DNA from: JANRKF01 sp964518725
GTDB taxonomy: Bacteria; Pseudomonadota; Alphaproteobacteria; Rickettsiales; SXRF01
DNA: 37,834 bases
Assembly: GCA_964518725.1 (NCBI GenBank)
Contig: CAZFKP010000021.1
Span: 1 to 37,834 of the forward strand
Direction of reading: 5' to 3'
Both the position numbers and the translations under genes were made by a program. Each line of letters opens with the position of its first letter. The stretch's first letter is position 1. Under the pieces are notes generated by a model, which worked only from the letters and a program-made list of their open reading frames with translations, was not told the origin of the DNA and ran no database searches. Shown here in pieces: positions 8,182 to 16,766 of the stretch.

Positions 8182-8736
8182 ATGCAAGGGTACAGGGACA
8201 TCGGCCAGATACTGGCTACTGCACGTGAAGAACGCCGGCTTTCCATCGCCGAGGTGGCGCAGGCGCTCCACATTCGTCCGCGCTATCTGGTAGCGCTGGA
8301 GGAGGGGGCGCTCGAAAAACTCCCTGGGTTTCCATATGCCAAAGGTTATTTGAAGCGCTATGCTATTTACCTGTCGCTCGACCGGGTGGAAATGCTCCGT
8401 CGGTTTGAATTGGTGGCGCAGGAGGCGGTAGCCACCCCACTCTTTATGCCGCATCATTTTTCACTCGATAAACATATTCATCTGCCGCTTGCTTTGCTCC
8501 TGGCCGCTGCCGGTTTTGTGGTCATGATGGCGTGGGCTTGGTGGTTCAGGCCAGAGCACGGTTCGCTTTCGGTGGTCGAGCCGGTGCCGGAAAAGGTAAT
8601 GGAGCCGCCGGTAGCAGTTTCTGTCAGATCGTTTGCGAGTGTGGCTTGCCTGCGCCCGCAAAACGGGCTATATCCGCCATGTTACTGGCCGCTGCCAGAA
8701 CCTGAACCCAGCATGATGACGATCATAAAACCATGA
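8182..8736 (+). CDS. RodZ-like helix-turn-helix membrane protein, short form
   Basis: A 184-aa protein with an N-terminal HTH domain of the RodZ kind at about residues 1-75 (ILATAREERRLSIAEVAQAL, then YLVALEEGALEKLPGF and YLKRYA), a membrane helix at about 98-118 (LALLLAAAGFVVMMAWAWW) and a short periplasmic Pro/Val-rich tail. RodZ links MreB to the cell-wall elongation machinery, and rodZ upstream of ispG is a common order in proteobacteria. The usual C-terminal DUF4115 beta domain is missing, yet the stop overlaps the ispG start as ATGA, so the gene looks naturally short, not broken. I chose the ATG at 8182 since the HTH begins there, although no good ribosome binding site precedes it. Confidence 0.75.
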   Translation: MQGYRDIGQILATAREERRLSIAEVAQALHIRPRYLVALEEGALEKLPGFPYAKGYLKRYAIYLSLDRVEMLRRFELVAQEAVATPLFMPHHFSLDKHIHLPLALLLAAAGFVVMMAWAWWFRPEHGSLSVVEPVPEKVMEPPVAVSVRSFASVACLRPQNGLYPPCYWPLPEPEPSMMTIIKP

Positions 8737-9953
8737 GTACTGCCCGCCGGAAATCCTATGAAGCGACTATCGCGCATGTACGTGTGGGAGGCGATGCGCC
8801 CATCATGGTGCAATCCATGACCAATACCGATACGGCGGATGTGGCGGGAACCGTGGCACAGGTGAAGGCGCTGGCCGAAGCGGGCAGCGAAGTGGTGCGG
8901 ATTACGGTGAATAATGAGGCGTCGGCTGCCGCCGTTCCTGAAATTGCCGCGCAGGTGAATGTGCCGTTGGTTGGGGACTTCCATTATAACGGCCATACGC
9001 TGTTAAAACACTATCCCGATATGGCGAAAGCGTTGGCCAAATACCGCATCAACCCGGGAAATGTAGGCTTTGCCGACAAGCATGATGCCCAATTTTCTGA
9101 GATGATTGAGCTGGCGCTGAAATATGAAAAGCCGGTACGCATTGGGGTCAACTGGGGAAGCCTCGACCAGCAAATGCTGGCGAAGGTGATGGACGAAAAT
9201 GCAAAGCGCCCCGAACCCAAAGACGCTGGCGGTGTCGCGCGTGAAGCATTGGTGCGTTCGGCGCTGGACTCGGCAAAAATGGCCGAAGCGCTGGGTATGC
9301 CCGGTAACCGTATTTTCCTTTCTGCAAAGGTTTCCCGGGTGCAAGACTTGATTGCCGTGTACCGCGATCTGGCGGCACAGTGCAAGTACTCGCTGCATCT
9401 TGGCCTCACCGAAGCAGGCATGGGCAGCAAGGGGATCGTTGCCTCCACGGCGGCGCTTAGCGTGTTATTGCAAGAGGGTATCGGCGATACGATCCGCATT
9501 TCGCTGACGCCGGAGCCGGGCGGCGACCGCACGCAGGAAGTACGGGTGGCACAGGAAATTTTGCAATCGCTAGGGCTTCGCGCCTTCACGCCACAAGTGA
9601 CAGCATGTCCCGGTTGCGGGCGCACGACCAGCACGGTATTTCAGGAGTTGGCTGATTCCATCCAAACCTACCTGCGCGAGGCAATGCCGGTGTGGAAAAG
9701 CAAATATGCTGGGGTGGAATCCATGAATGTGGCGGTGATGGGCTGTATCGTGAACGGTCCCGGCGAGAGCAAGCATGCCGATATCGGTATTTCACTCCCC
9801 GGCACGGGTGAATCTCCGATTGCACCTGTGTTTGTCGATGGTAAGAAAGTGGCAACGCTGCGTGGCGAGCGCATCGCGCAAGAATTTCAGACCATGGTCG
9901 AGGAATATGTACAAAAGCGTTATGGAAGCAAGGAACTAAGGCATGTCGGCTAA
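8733..9953 (+). CDS. ispG: 4-hydroxy-3-methylbut-2-enyl diphosphate synthase
   Basis: The sixth enzyme of the MEP isoprenoid pathway: it converts the cyclic diphosphate MEcPP to HMBPP with a [4Fe-4S] cluster and reduced flavodoxin or ferredoxin. The 406-aa protein has the N-terminal TIM-barrel start (RVGGDAPIMVQSMTNTDTAD) and the C-terminal reductase-like domain with cluster cysteines at C292 and C295 (CPGCGRT) and C338 (MGCIVNGPGE). Length is normal for the bacterial single-barrel type. It overlaps rodZ by 4 bases and hisS by 11 bases, so translation is probably coupled. The product feeds undecaprenyl phosphate, quinones and prenylated tRNA. Confidence 0.97.
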   Translation: MSTARRKSYEATIAHVRVGGDAPIMVQSMTNTDTADVAGTVAQVKALAEAGSEVVRITVNNEASAAAVPEIAAQVNVPLVGDFHYNGHTLLKHYPDMAKALAKYRINPGNVGFADKHDAQFSEMIELALKYEKPVRIGVNWGSLDQQMLAKVMDENAKRPEPKDAGGVAREALVRSALDSAKMAEALGMPGNRIFLSAKVSRVQDLIAVYRDLAAQCKYSLHLGLTEAGMGSKGIVASTAALSVLLQEGIGDTIRISLTPEPGGDRTQEVRVAQEILQSLGLRAFTPQVTACPGCGRTTSTVFQELADSIQTYLREAMPVWKSKYAGVESMNVAVMGCIVNGPGESKHADIGISLPGTGESPIAPVFVDGKKVATLRGERIAQEFQTMVEEYVQKRYGSKELRHVG

Positions 9954-11193
9954 ACTCCAGCCCGTCCGTGGGACGCATGATATATTGCCTGAAGAGGCTA
10001 CCAAGCGCCGTGTGCTCCTGAACAAGGCGATCGACGTGTTTGCGCGCTATGGCTATGGAGAAATCCAGACCCCAATCTTTGAGTTTTCCGAAATATTCCA
10101 CCGCACGCTTGGCGAAGTATCGGATGTTGTCACCAAGGAAACCTACACATTTACGGATCGTGGCGGCGAATCGCTGACACTGCGCCCGGAATTTACCGCA
10201 AGCGTGGTGCGCGCCCTCATTTCCAACAGTCTGCAGGATAGCTTGCCATTCAAAGTGTTTTACCATGGGCCGGCCTTTCGGTATGAGCGCCCGCAGGATG
10301 GCCGTATGCGGCAGTTTCACCAGCTTGGTGCCGAGTTGCTTGGGGTTGCCGATCCGCTGGGTGATGTTGAAATGATCGCTATGGCCAGTCAGTTGCTTGC
10401 GCGGCTCGGTCTGACAAAACATGTGACGCTTGAGCTGAATTCGCTTGGTGATGCCGAAAGCCGGGATGCCTACCGTCGGGCACTAGTCGCGTATTTCACC
10501 CGCCATCGGGAGGCGCTGTCGGAAGATAGTAAAAACCGGCTGGAACGTAATCCACTCAGGGTTCTTGACTCTAAGAATGAGGGTGACCGAAAGCTGATTG
10601 CCGACGCTCCGAAACTGCATGATTACTTCACTCCTGCCGCCGCCGCATTTTACGGCGAAGTTAAAGCATCGCTTGAGGCACTGAACATACGCTACCGGGA
10701 GAACCAGCGTTTAGTGCGTGGGCTGGATTATTATTCGCACACGGTGTTTGAGTTCACGACCACGATGCTCGGCGCGCAAAGCACGGTACTGGCGGGGGGT
10801 AGGTATGACGGTCTGGTGAAACTCATGGGGGGTAACGATATACCCGGGGTGGGGTTTGCGGCAGGTATCGAGCGCCTTCTGATGTTAATTGAAAAAACAA
10901 TCGATACGGCGTCCAAGAGTGCATTTAAGGGATTCGCCGTGATACCAATGGACGATCAGCACGTTCGTGCTGCGCTGCTTGTGGCAAACCACCTGCGGCA
11001 GGCGGGGAAGTACGCGGAGTTGATTACCCGCGGCAACCTTGGTAAGAAAATGAAACGAGCCGAGAAATTTGGCGTTAAATACGCCGTTATCATAGGCGAT
11101 GAAGAGCTTGCACGTGGCAATTATACCGTTAAAAACATGGAAACCGGGGTGCAAGAAGTGCTAATCCTCAAAGAATTGAAGCAACTGAAATGA
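9943..11193 (+). CDS. hisS: Histidyl-tRNA synthetase
   Basis: Charges tRNA-His in the cytoplasm; a class II synthetase. The 416-aa protein begins with LQPVRGTHDILPEE. Motif 2 is seen as FYHGPAFRYERPQDGR with RQFHQLGAE, the histidine-specific signature as RGLDYYSHTVFEF, and motif 3 as GVGFAAGIERLL. The C-terminal anticodon-binding domain occupies about 325-416 with the GNLGKKMKRAEKFG segment. An AAGGA ribosome site lies inside the end of ispG, and the stop overlaps prfA as ATGA. All class II landmarks are present, so it should be active. Confidence 0.97.
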   Translation: MSAKLQPVRGTHDILPEEATKRRVLLNKAIDVFARYGYGEIQTPIFEFSEIFHRTLGEVSDVVTKETYTFTDRGGESLTLRPEFTASVVRALISNSLQDSLPFKVFYHGPAFRYERPQDGRMRQFHQLGAELLGVADPLGDVEMIAMASQLLARLGLTKHVTLELNSLGDAESRDAYRRALVAYFTRHREALSEDSKNRLERNPLRVLDSKNEGDRKLIADAPKLHDYFTPAAAAFYGEVKASLEALNIRYRENQRLVRGLDYYSHTVFEFTTTMLGAQSTVLAGGRYDGLVKLMGGNDIPGVGFAAGIERLLMLIEKTIDTASKSAFKGFAVIPMDDQHVRAALLVANHLRQAGKYAELITRGNLGKKMKRAEKFGVKYAVIIGDEELARGNYTVKNMETGVQEVLILKELKQLK

Positions 11194-12254
11194 ATTTCGA
11201 TGACCGATTAGAGCTGCTCGTGCGCCGTCACGATGAGCTGCGCGATGCAATGTCAACCGCGAGTGGCAATGATTTCCAGAAAATATCCAAGGAATATGCC
11301 GACCTGACACCGATTGTCGAAACGATCGCGGAATATCAGAAGGCACGCGACGGGCTGGCCGATATCAAGGCAATGATTGCTGATCCGGCGTGCGATGCGG
11401 AGATGAAGGCGCTTGCCACGGAAGAAATGCACGAGCTGCAGAAGTCGATTCCTGAGCTTACCCACAAGGTGCAGATTGCATTGCTGCCAAAGGATGCCGC
11501 CGATGAGAAGAATGCCATTCTTGAGGTGCGGGCTGGCACGGGAGGCGACGAAGCCGCCTTGTTTGCTGCCGATTTATTCCGCATGTACCAGCGCTACGCC
11601 GCGAATCAGGGGTGGCGGTTTGAGGTTATTTCTATCTCCGACGGTACGGTCGGGGGGTATAAGGATGCAACCGCCGAAGTGACCGGAAAAGGCGTATTTG
11701 CCAAATTAAAATTTGAATCCGGCGTGCACCGCGTGCAGCGCGTTCCGGCAACGGAGACCCAGGGGCGCATCCATACTTCGGCAGCGACTGTGGCGGTGCT
11801 TCCTGAGGCTGAAGAGGTCGATATCAAAATCGAGGAAAAAGATCTCCGCATCGATGTATTCCGTGCCTCCGGCCCTGGTGGCCAGTCAGTTAACACGACC
11901 GATTCGGCGGTGCGTATCGTCCATATACCCACTGGGGTCACAGTATCGCAGCAAGATGAAAAATCGCAGCTAAAGAACAAAGTCAAGGCGATGAAAATCC
12001 TGCGCGCTCGGCTTTATGAGGCTGAACGCGAAAAGATCGCCAGCGAGCGTGCGAGCATGCGTAAAGACCAGGTTGGCTCGGGCGATCGCTCCGAGCGCAT
12101 CCGTACCTATAATTTTCCGCAAGGGCGGGTTTCTGACCACCGTATCAACCTTACCGCGTATAATATCGACGCGGTGATGAATGGCGACCTTGATGAATTT
12201 ATTGATGCCTTGATTGCCGACGACCAGTCGCGCAAGCTCTCTGAAATTGCCTAA
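11190..12254 (+). CDS. prfA: Peptide chain release factor 1
   Basis: Recognises UAA and UAG stop codons and triggers peptide release. In this 354-aa protein the codon-reading motif is PAT (in RVQRVPATETQGR, near residue 186) and the catalytic GGQ is at residues 230-232 (SGPGGQSVN). An N-terminal helical domain and a C-terminal SGDRSERIRTYNFPQGRV segment follow family order. The start overlaps the hisS stop as ATGA and the gene directly precedes prmC, which encodes the methyltransferase that modifies this same GGQ glutamine. Confidence 0.97.
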   Translation: MNFDDRLELLVRRHDELRDAMSTASGNDFQKISKEYADLTPIVETIAEYQKARDGLADIKAMIADPACDAEMKALATEEMHELQKSIPELTHKVQIALLPKDAADEKNAILEVRAGTGGDEAALFAADLFRMYQRYAANQGWRFEVISISDGTVGGYKDATAEVTGKGVFAKLKFESGVHRVQRVPATETQGRIHTSAATVAVLPEAEEVDIKIEEKDLRIDVFRASGPGGQSVNTTDSAVRIVHIPTGVTVSQQDEKSQLKNKVKAMKILRARLYEAEREKIASERASMRKDQVGSGDRSERIRTYNFPQGRVSDHRINLTAYNIDAVMNGDLDEFIDALIADDQSRKLSEIA

Positions 12255-12257
12255 GCC

Positions 12258-13085
12258 ATGCTGCAGGCAGCTATAGAAGTGCTCCAGGCTGCGGGCATTG
12301 CGTCCGCCCGGCTGGACGCGCAGCTCCTGCTCGCCCATGTGCTCGGCATCACGCGGGAGGCATTGCTGCTGGAACGCACCCACATCCTTACCCGGAAGCA
12401 ACAGCAGGAATTTGATGCACTCCTGGCTCGCCGTGCTGCACGTGAGCCGATCGCGCATATTTTGGGAAAAAAAGAATTCTGGGGTCTGGAATTTGCGGTA
12501 ACGCCTGCGACCCTTGTGCCAAGACCGGATTCCGAGACGTTGATTACGGCCTTGCTCGCACACATGCCACAGCGTGGGAGCAAATTACGGGTGCTTGACC
12601 TTGGTAGTGGCACAGGCTGTCTGTTGCTAGCGGCGCTGTCAGAATATCCGCAGGCTACGGGGCTTGGGGTGGACATCAATCCGGAAGCCATTGATGTAGC
12701 ACGTGGAAATGCCAAGGCGCTTGGTCTTATAAATAGGGCGGAATTTAAAAAATCTGATTGGAATTCAGAAGTAAACGGTGTATGGGATGTGGTGCTGAGT
12801 AATCCACCCTATATACCCACGAAGGATATTTGTGGGCTTTCGCCGGATGTAGCTGATTATGAGCCGCGCCTGGCGCTGGATGGGGGAAGTAGCGGCTTAG
12901 ACTGCTACCGTGCAATCACCGGATTTTTACCAACGATCATGGCGGAAAACGGGGTTGCTTTGCTGGAGGTAGGCGTCGGGCAAGCGGCAGATGTCGCTAT
13001 GCTGGCAACGCTTCAGGGGCTAAAAGTAGTGCAGGTGGCCTGCGATTTGGCAGGCATAGAACGATGCGTTGTAATAACAAGATAA
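12258..13085 (+). CDS. prmC: Release factor glutamine N5-methyltransferase
   Basis: Methylates the GGQ glutamine of release factors using S-adenosylmethionine. The 275-aa protein has an N-terminal helical substrate domain (about 1-75, with RREPIAHILGKKEFWG-like sequence) and a Rossmann methyltransferase domain with the SAM motif VLDLGSGTGCLL near residue 113 and the substrate motif SNPPYIP near 183. It begins three bases after prfA, its substrate gene, the normal arrangement. Confidence 0.96.
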   Translation: MLQAAIEVLQAAGIASARLDAQLLLAHVLGITREALLLERTHILTRKQQQEFDALLARRAAREPIAHILGKKEFWGLEFAVTPATLVPRPDSETLITALLAHMPQRGSKLRVLDLGSGTGCLLLAALSEYPQATGLGVDINPEAIDVARGNAKALGLINRAEFKKSDWNSEVNGVWDVVLSNPPYIPTKDICGLSPDVADYEPRLALDGGSSGLDCYRAITGFLPTIMAENGVALLEVGVGQAADVAMLATLQGLKVVQVACDLAGIERCVVITR

Positions 13086-13095
13086 GGACGATTTC

Positions 13096-13551
13096 ATGAG
13101 AAGAAAACCCATGCAAGGCGGTGGCGGCCAACGGCACCATAACAATGGCGGCCAGCGCAGGAATAATAATGGCGGTGGCGGGTATAATAATAACAACCGC
13201 GCGCGTAAAAATTATCCGCAGTTGCGTGAGAAATACCTGAACCAGGCGAAAGACGCTCTTTCCGGCGGCGATCGCGTGATGGCGGAATATTATTTCCAGC
13301 ATGCCGACCATTGTTACCGCATGATGGTGGAAGACGGTTATCGCCCACGTCAGGAAAACCAGAACGATGCCGCCGATAGCGGCGGCGAACAAAACGATAC
13401 CGCCAATGATGCTGCTGTTTCGGAAGATGCGGAAGTTCCTGCCAGTGGCGCGCTCCCTTCGTTCCTGACTATGGGCTATACGGCAGAAGCGGCGGCCAGC
13501 AATGTTGAAAAAGCTGCACAGAATCCAGCACAGAACTGGGAAGAAAACTAA
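13096..13551 (+). CDS. DUF4167 domain protein
   Basis: A 151-aa protein with a low-complexity Gly/Asn/Gln/Arg N-terminus (about residues 1-38) and then a compact DUF4167 segment (YPQLREKYLNQAKDAL then GDRVMAEYYFQHADHCYRMM, about 43-85), followed by an acidic, Ala/Asn-rich tail. The basic, disordered N-terminus suggests RNA or ribosome binding, but the function is not established as far as I know. DUF4167 genes behind prmC are typical for Alphaproteobacteria, and this is the best lineage marker in the window. AAGGA precedes the ATG. It is shorter than many relatives, mainly in the tail. Confidence 0.9.
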   Translation: MRRKPMQGGGGQRHHNNGGQRRNNNGGGGYNNNNRARKNYPQLREKYLNQAKDALSGGDRVMAEYYFQHADHCYRMMVEDGYRPRQENQNDAADSGGEQNDTANDAAVSEDAEVPASGALPSFLTMGYTAEAAASNVEKAAQNPAQNWEEN

Positions 13552-13603
13552 CTGGGTTTACGTGGCGCACTGCTTCGCGCTTCTGCGTTCTCATCACGGT
13601 TAA

Positions 13604-14368
13604 ATGCACATGATTGTTTGCAGTTCACTTGCTAATATCAGCGGAATCCGCCATGGGTTTTTCGGGCGTGAAGGCGGCGTAAGTGAGGGGCTGTATGCTT
13701 CGCTTAACTGCGGTTACGGTTCGGGTGACAACCTTGAAAAAGTGACCGAGAATCGGCGGCGCATCTCGGAAAAGCTTGGTACGACAACCCCGCTCCTGAC
13801 CTGTTTCCAGATTCATAGCCCCAAAGTGGTGACTGTTGCGGCGCCGTGGAGCTGGAAAGATTCCCCCGAAGCAGATGCGCTGGTGACGGATATTCCAAAT
13901 TTTCCGATAGGCGTCCTCACGGCGGACTGCTTGCCGGTGCTTTTTTCTGATGTGAAGGGGCAGGTGGTTGGGGCGGCGCATGCCGGGTGGAAAGGCGCAA
14001 TTGGCGGCATCCTTGAGGCGACAATCCATGCCATGAGATCGCTCGGAGCCGAGAATATTTTTGCCACAATTGGTCCTGCCATTGCTGCATCTTCCTATGA
14101 AGTCGGCGCTGAATTCTATGAGCGGTTTATTCAGGAATCGGCTGGAAATGCAGTGTATTTCACTCCATCGGCGCAGGCCGGACATCATTATTTCGATCTT
14201 CCGGCGTATGGGCGCGCCAGGTTGGTTGCCGCAGGCATTGCACAAACCAACATTCTTGCGTATGATACACGCTCGCTGGAAAGCGAATTCTTTAGTTACC
14301 GGCGCACGAGCCTGCGGGGCGAAAACGCCTATGGCAGGCAGTTGGCAGCAATTATGAGGATGGAGTAA
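13604..14368 (+). CDS. pgeF: Peptidoglycan editing factor PgeF (YfiH/laccase-domain family)
   Basis: A 254-aa member of the former multicopper polyphenol oxidase family, now known in E. coli to remove wrongly incorporated serine from peptidoglycan precursors. Visible motifs are GIRHGFFGREGGVSEGLY at the N-terminus, VLTADCLPVLF (conserved Cys) and GAAHAGWKGAIGG (conserved His) in the centre, and IGPAIAASSYEVG and FSYRR towards the end. Two in-frame starts (13604, 13610) are possible and neither has a strong ribosome site. It is followed after 3 bases by ilvE, so they are probably cotranscribed. Confidence 0.9.
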   Translation: MHMIVCSSLANISGIRHGFFGREGGVSEGLYASLNCGYGSGDNLEKVTENRRRISEKLGTTTPLLTCFQIHSPKVVTVAAPWSWKDSPEADALVTDIPNFPIGVLTADCLPVLFSDVKGQVVGAAHAGWKGAIGGILEATIHAMRSLGAENIFATIGPAIAASSYEVGAEFYERFIQESAGNAVYFTPSAQAGHHYFDLPAYGRARLVAAGIAQTNILAYDTRSLESEFFSYRRTSLRGENAYGRQLAAIMRME

Positions 14369-14371
14369 GCG

Positions 14372-15244
14372 ATGGCGATTTTGCCGTTTGATGACCGCGA
14401 CGGGTGGATTTGGATGGATGGTGCCATGGTGCCGTGGCGCGAGGCGAATGTGCATGTGCTCACGCATGGCCTGCATTATGGCTCCTGTGTTTTTGAGGGT
14501 GAGCGTGCCTATAACGGAAAGATTTTCAAATGTCGCGAGCATTCCGAACGCCTGCACCAGTCGGCAAAACTGATTGGTTTTGATATCCCCTACAGTGCCG
14601 AAGAGCTTGATAAAATAAAATATGCTGTGCTTGCGAAACAAAATATCACCAACGGTTATATCCGCCCGGTGGCGTGGCGCGGCAGCGAAATGATGGCGAT
14701 TTCGGCGCAGGCTACCAAAATCCATGTGGCGGTTGCGGCGTGGGAGTGGCCGAGCTATTTTTCAAAAGAAGCCCGTGAGAAAGGCCTGTCGTTGCAGATT
14801 GCGAATTGGGCGCGCCCGGCGCCGAATACCGCGCCCACAGCCAGCAAGGCGGCGGGGCTGTACATGATTTGCACCATGAGCAAGCACGCGGCGGAAAAAG
14901 ATGGTTTCAACGACGCGCTGATGCTCGATTACCGTGGCTATATTGCCGAGGCGACCGGCGCCAACTTGTTTTTTATATTCAATGGTGAGTTACACACGCC
15001 GACGCCGGATTGCTTCCTCGATGGCATCACTCGCCGCACGGTGATGCAGCTTGCACGCGATGCTGGCATCAAAGTCGTCGAGCGGCATATCAAGCCGGAG
15101 GAAATTAAGCTTGCGAGTGAAGCATTCCTTACTGGTACAGCGGCTGAAATCACGCCGATCGGCCGGGTGAACGACCACGTCATTCCGGTCGGGTCGATGA
15201 CCAAGCAGTTGATGCAGGCATATACCGATCTGGTGCTGGCGTAG
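14372..15244 (+). CDS. ilvE: Branched-chain amino acid aminotransferase
   Basis: A PLP-dependent class IV aminotransferase that makes and breaks leucine, isoleucine and valine using 2-oxoglutarate/glutamate. The 290-aa protein shows the N-terminal WMDGAMVPWREANVHVLTHG start, the YIRPVAWRG motif, the PLP lysine in PTASKAAGLY near residue 158, the EATGANLFFI motif and LDGITRRTVM. Length and motif order are standard. It ends five bases from the convergent rpoN stop with no visible terminator between them. Confidence 0.94.
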   Translation: MAILPFDDRDGWIWMDGAMVPWREANVHVLTHGLHYGSCVFEGERAYNGKIFKCREHSERLHQSAKLIGFDIPYSAEELDKIKYAVLAKQNITNGYIRPVAWRGSEMMAISAQATKIHVAVAAWEWPSYFSKEAREKGLSLQIANWARPAPNTAPTASKAAGLYMICTMSKHAAEKDGFNDALMLDYRGYIAEATGANLFFIFNGELHTPTPDCFLDGITRRTVMQLARDAGIKVVERHIKPEEIKLASEAFLTGTAAEITPIGRVNDHVIPVGSMTKQLMQAYTDLVLA

Positions 15245-15249
15245 GTCGG

Positions 15250-16722
15250 TTAGAGTGCGCTGGTTTTAAGCCGCTTGCGCTTTGGTGAGGCTGGGATATC
15301 CAGTGCCTCACGGTATTTGGCCACGGTTCGGCGTGCGACGTTGATATTGCGGTCTTTCAGCATGGCGACGATCTCATCGTCTGACAAGATATGTTCGATC
15401 GATTCCTTGGAAATGAATTCGCTGATATAATTTTTTACCGCCATGCTGGAGACGTCATCCCCACCACCGACAGCGCGTTGCAAGGCGGAGGTAAAGAAAT
15501 ACTTTAGCTCGAATGTGCCGCGTGGGCAAAGCAGGTGCTTGCCGCTGGTGACGCGGCTGATGGTGCTTTCATGATAGCCGGTGGCGGCGGCGATATCTTT
15601 CAGTGTCATCGGTTTTAAATAGCGCACGCCTAGCCGGAAGAATGCATCCTGCTGCTTGACTAATTCGCTACCGACTTTTAGCATGGTCTCCGCCCGTTGT
15701 TCCAGTGCCCGCACAAGCCAGTTGGCGGTCATCAATTGTTCGGAGAGGTATTTTTTATCCTGTACATTGCGGGTTTCGGCGGTGACTTTCTTGTAATAGC
15801 GCTTATTGACCATCACACGGGGGAAATTTCCCATGTTGAGTTCGACATGCCAATTGCCGTCTGGCAGGCGACGCACAAAAATATCCGGCTCCATGTGCTG
15901 CACGATTTCATGCTCAAACCGGCTGCCAGGCTTGGGATTCAAGGCGCGAATTTCCGCGACCATTTGTTTGATGTCTTCCCGATCAACGCCGCATTTATTT
16001 TGCAACTCGTCAAAACGGCCGTCACCCAGCAGTTGGAGATTCGCAAGCAGCACTTCCATCGCCGGATCCATCCGGTTCTTCTCACGCAGTTGCAGGGCGA
16101 GGCACTCGCTTAAGTTGCGGGCGCAAACACCGGTTGGATCAAATCCCTGCAAAAGCATCAGCACACGTTCGAGATCGGATTGTTCTACCCCCAGCGTTTT
16201 TGTTAGTGGCGACAAATCATGCGTGATGTAACCCGCATCATCGACGAGGTCGATCAGATGCGCGCCAATCATGCGGTCAGTAGGATCGCTAACATCGAGT
16301 TGCAGTTGGTTTAGCAAATGCTCACGGAGCGATATTTCCTGCGAGGCATTATCTTCAATGCCCAGCCCATCCTCTCCATCACCACCGTGGCTGCCGGAGC
16401 TGATAGAAAGGGTGCTATCGCTCCGAATATAATCAGTTTCCGCTTCAACGCTCTCGTCAAATGATCCGGCGTCAAACGCCTGATCATCGCCAAAATCGGC
16501 TTCTTTCGGGTCATCAGATTCTTTGGCGGCGTCCCGATCTTCCGGGGCTATTTCCTTGGCTTCGCCTTCCTCGGCTTGCAGCAGGGGATTTTTTTCCATT
16601 TCCGCTTCGATAAATTCACGCAGCTCAAGCGTGTTGCATTGCAGCAGCTTGATGGATTGCTGCAACGCTTGGGTCATTACCAGTGACTGGCCTTGACGTA
16701 ATTCTAAACGCGGTGCGGACAT
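15250..16722 (-). CDS. rpoN: RNA polymerase sigma-54 factor
   Basis: Directs polymerase to -24/-12 promoters that need an AAA+ activator. The 490-aa protein has the N-terminal activator-interacting region (LELRQGQSLVMTQALQQSIK, residues about 5-25), an acidic linker (about 45-110), the core-binding domain, the HTH near residues 370-395 and the RpoN box ARRTVAKYRE near residue 470. The ATG at 16722 starts directly into region I; no strong ribosome site is visible. In many bacteria rpoN lies near lptB and hpf genes; here it lies beside ppk1. Confidence 0.96.
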   Translation of the reverse strand: MSAPRLELRQGQSLVMTQALQQSIKLLQCNTLELREFIEAEMEKNPLLQAEEGEAKEIAPEDRDAAKESDDPKEADFGDDQAFDAGSFDESVEAETDYIRSDSTLSISSGSHGGDGEDGLGIEDNASQEISLREHLLNQLQLDVSDPTDRMIGAHLIDLVDDAGYITHDLSPLTKTLGVEQSDLERVLMLLQGFDPTGVCARNLSECLALQLREKNRMDPAMEVLLANLQLLGDGRFDELQNKCGVDREDIKQMVAEIRALNPKPGSRFEHEIVQHMEPDIFVRRLPDGNWHVELNMGNFPRVMVNKRYYKKVTAETRNVQDKKYLSEQLMTANWLVRALEQRAETMLKVGSELVKQQDAFFRLGVRYLKPMTLKDIAAATGYHESTISRVTSGKHLLCPRGTFELKYFFTSALQRAVGGGDDVSSMAVKNYISEFISKESIEHILSDDEIVAMLKDRNINVARRTVAKYREALDIPASPKRKRLKTSAL

Positions 16723-16766
16723 GGCAGGATTATAGAGCTTATCTGGTAACTGCCAACTGCTATCTG

